NCBI GenBank assembly: GCA_014729595.1 | Contig: WJJU01000555.1 | Span: forward strand, 1-5,428 | DNA length: 5,428 bases | DNA from: Chitinivibrionales bacterium | GTDB taxonomy: Bacteria > Fibrobacterota > Chitinivibrionia > Chitinivibrionales > WJMI01 | Direction of reading: 5' to 3' | Shown here: positions 4,070-5,428 of the stretch, one piece after another | How positions within the stretch are numbered: position 1 is the first letter of the stretch | Layout: every line of letters starts with the position of its first letter | Notes under the pieces: generated by a model | Told to the model about the DNA's origin: nothing | Databases searched by the model: none | What the model saw: only the letters and a program-made list of their open reading frames with translations | Made by a program: the position numbers and the translations under genes

Positions 4070-4819
4070 ATGTTTCCGATCGGCGACGACAATCCTACAT
4101 TGAGCAAGCCATACGTAACCTACGGGCTGATCGGCCTGAATGTAGCGGCATGGATTTTTATCCAGGGCTTTGGCTCCCGCGCAGCCTTGATTGGATCAAT
4201 ATGCGATCTTGGATTAACACCGGGAGAACTGCTTGGAACGATACCGCCCGGCACCGAAACCAGGTTAGGGCCGGGGGTTTCCTGCGCTATCCAAGCCGGA
4301 TCGCAATGGTATACACTTCTGTCTTCCATGTTCCTGCATGGCGGATGGTTTCACCTCATAAGCAATATGTGGTTTCTATTCGTATTCGGGAATAATGTAG
4401 AGGACGGCATGGGGAAAATTCGCTTCATCATTTTTTATCTTATATGCGGCCTCGCCGCGGCGGCGGCGCAAATACTGGCCAACCCCGATAGCGCCGTACC
4501 AATGGTCGGCGCATCCGGGGCGATCGGAGGCGTTATGGGCGCCTATGCAATTATGTACCCCCGCACTCCCGTCCATTTACTGGTTATTCTCGGTTTTTTT
4601 ATCACGCGCGTATCGGTTCCCGCAATAGTCATGCTTGGCTATTGGTTTTTGCTGCAAGTGTTGGGCGCAATACCCTCGCTCAGCAGTGACGGCGCCGGTG
4701 TTGCATTCTGGGCGCATGTCGGCGGTTTTCTTGCCGGCATTGCTTTAGTATTTCTTTTCAGAAACCGTAAACGCCTGGAAGAGCACCATGATGTAGTCGA
4801 GCGAATGCACATGGTTTGA
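4070..4819 (+). CDS. Rhomboid-family intramembrane serine protease
   Basis: A 249-residue rhomboid protease, which cleaves membrane proteins within or near their transmembrane segments; the substrate is unknown. Seen: N-terminal MFPIGDDNPT and the first membrane segment (about 17-34); a long extracytoplasmic loop containing CDLGLTPGELLG (45-56); MFLHGGWFHLISNMWFLFVFGNNVED (87-112) with H95 and N99 as the expected oxyanion residues; GASG (147-150) with catalytic S149; and AHVGGFLAG (215-223) with catalytic H216. The Ser-His dyad is therefore intact. Further membrane segments lie at about 117-135, 147-163, 167-180, 184-201 and 212-230, and the protein ends in a short basic/acidic cytosolic tail. 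The start at 4070 is chosen because the N-terminus matches family members and an AAGGGG sits 5 nt upstream; the frame is open to 4019 but that extension begins before the likely -10. The next gene follows after 42 bp, so the two are probably co-transcribed. Confidence 0.94.
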   Translation: MFPIGDDNPTLSKPYVTYGLIGLNVAAWIFIQGFGSRAALIGSICDLGLTPGELLGTIPPGTETRLGPGVSCAIQAGSQWYTLLSSMFLHGGWFHLISNMWFLFVFGNNVEDGMGKIRFIIFYLICGLAAAAAQILANPDSAVPMVGASGAIGGVMGAYAIMYPRTPVHLLVILGFFITRVSVPAIVMLGYWFLLQVLGAIPSLSSDGAGVAFWAHVGGFLAGIALVFLFRNRKRLEEHHDVVERMHMV

Positions 4820-4861
4820 GTTCACACCGCCAAATGCCGTCGCACGAGAAAGATATAGCGA

Positions 4862-5428
4862 ATGGTTGCCATACTCTCGTTGCTGGTTATCCTTAGCTTT
4901 TCGATCCTAATTACCCGTATTGCAACGGTGGTACTGGTGCATACGGGTCTGTCGCGTGAAGTGGCGCGGTTTCAGGCCCGCTCCGCCTTTACCGGCGTCG
5001 GCTTTACCACCGCCGAAGCGGAAACGGTAATCAGGCATCCACTCCGGCGGCGCGTGACATTTACGCTCATGCTTCTGGGTAATGCGGGTTTTGTGACCGC
5101 AATCAGTTCTCTCGTCCTTGGTTTTATTCGCCCGTATGATGGAAGCGCGCTGTGGTTCAGGGTTTTGTTTCTAATGGGCGGCGTGGTTTTATTGTTCGTA
5201 GTCGCTAAAAGCGGCTGGGTGGATGTTCATCTTTCTCGGTTGATTATCTGGTTTCTCCGTAGGTACACCAATGTCGATCTTAAGGACTATGCAAGCGTTC
5301 TGCACCTTGCCGCCGGGTACGAGGTTTCCGAGGTCACCGTCCGCCAAAACGACTGGCTTACGGGCAAGCGCCTTTATGAATCCGGATTGCGCGAGGAAGG
5401 GATCAATGTCCTGGGAATCCAGCGAAGC
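4862..5428 (+). CDS. Membrane protein with C-terminal TrkA-C (RCK_C) domain, 3' end cut by window
   Basis: The frame is open from the ATG at 4862 to the window end (189 residues visible). It has an N-terminal hydrophobic segment (about 3-27), a cytosolic or re-entrant segment TGLSREVARFQARSAFTGVGFTTAEAETVIRHPLRRR (28-64), and two more membrane segments (about 66-90 and 99-118). A soluble C-terminal part from about 140 (DYASVLHLAAGYEVSEVTVRQNDWLTGKRLYESGLREEGINVLGIQR) matches the start of a TrkA-C/RCK_C domain. Such domains bind ligands, including cyclic di-AMP in some families, and gate K+ or other cation transport. SAFTGVGFTT resembles the pore-loop signature of TrkH/KtrB-type and K+ channel proteins, but that resemblance is inference. 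The upstream Shine-Dalgarno is weak (GAGAAAGA, about 7 nt away). The gene probably follows the rhomboid gene in one transcript, although a functional link is not obvious. Confidence 0.8.
   Translation, partial: MVAILSLLVILSFSILITRIATVVLVHTGLSREVARFQARSAFTGVGFTTAEAETVIRHPLRRRVTFTLMLLGNAGFVTAISSLVLGFIRPYDGSALWFRVLFLMGGVVLLFVVAKSGWVDVHLSRLIIWFLRRYTNVDLKDYASVLHLAAGYEVSEVTVRQNDWLTGKRLYESGLREEGINVLGIQRS

Overview
The window looks like an ordinary bacterial chromosome segment at roughly 50 % GC with two unusually long gaps. No rRNA, tRNA, CRISPR array or transposase is visible. The families present (RsmI, a DUF975 membrane protein, a small single-RRM protein, rhomboid protease, a TrkA-C/RCK_C membrane protein) are widespread. 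They fit an anaerobic Gram-positive or actinobacterial-type lineage, or a deltaproteobacterial-type one; I cannot place it further, and this is inference.

Layout. Positions 1-690 (+) are the 3' part of rsmI, whose stop overlaps the convergent stop of a DUF975 integral membrane gene (685-1338, -). Upstream of the DUF975 gene on the same strand is a very acidic, low-complexity protein of unknown function (1465-2142, -), which starts from a strong Shine-Dalgarno. The two minus-strand genes may form a unit. A 749-bp divergent gap follows (2143-2891). It holds nested inverted repeats, a good sigma-70-type promoter (2364-2391) and a long string of potential RNA helices. Then comes a small RRM RNA-binding protein (2892-3155, +, GTG start with SD). 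A second gene-free stretch (3156 to about 4023) is dense in potential RNA helices. It includes an 18-bp stem (3200-3242) whose four G.U wobbles only make sense in plus-strand RNA, sitting inside a domain closed by a further 8-bp helix (3186-3193/3323-3330). A consensus -10 TATAAT at 4024 begins the last unit: a rhomboid intramembrane protease (4070-4819, +) followed by the start of a TrkA-C-type membrane protein (4862 to beyond the end, +).

Most interesting hypothesis. The RRM gene lies between about 490 nt of structured leader and about 870 nt of structured downstream sequence on the same strand, with no clear terminator between them. This could be one RNA-protein unit: a structured, possibly self-regulating RRM leader plus a large non-coding RNA that the RRM protein may bind. 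The helices are read by eye from the sequence. Their conservation, expression and boundaries are untested, and I do not recognise the RNA as a known family.
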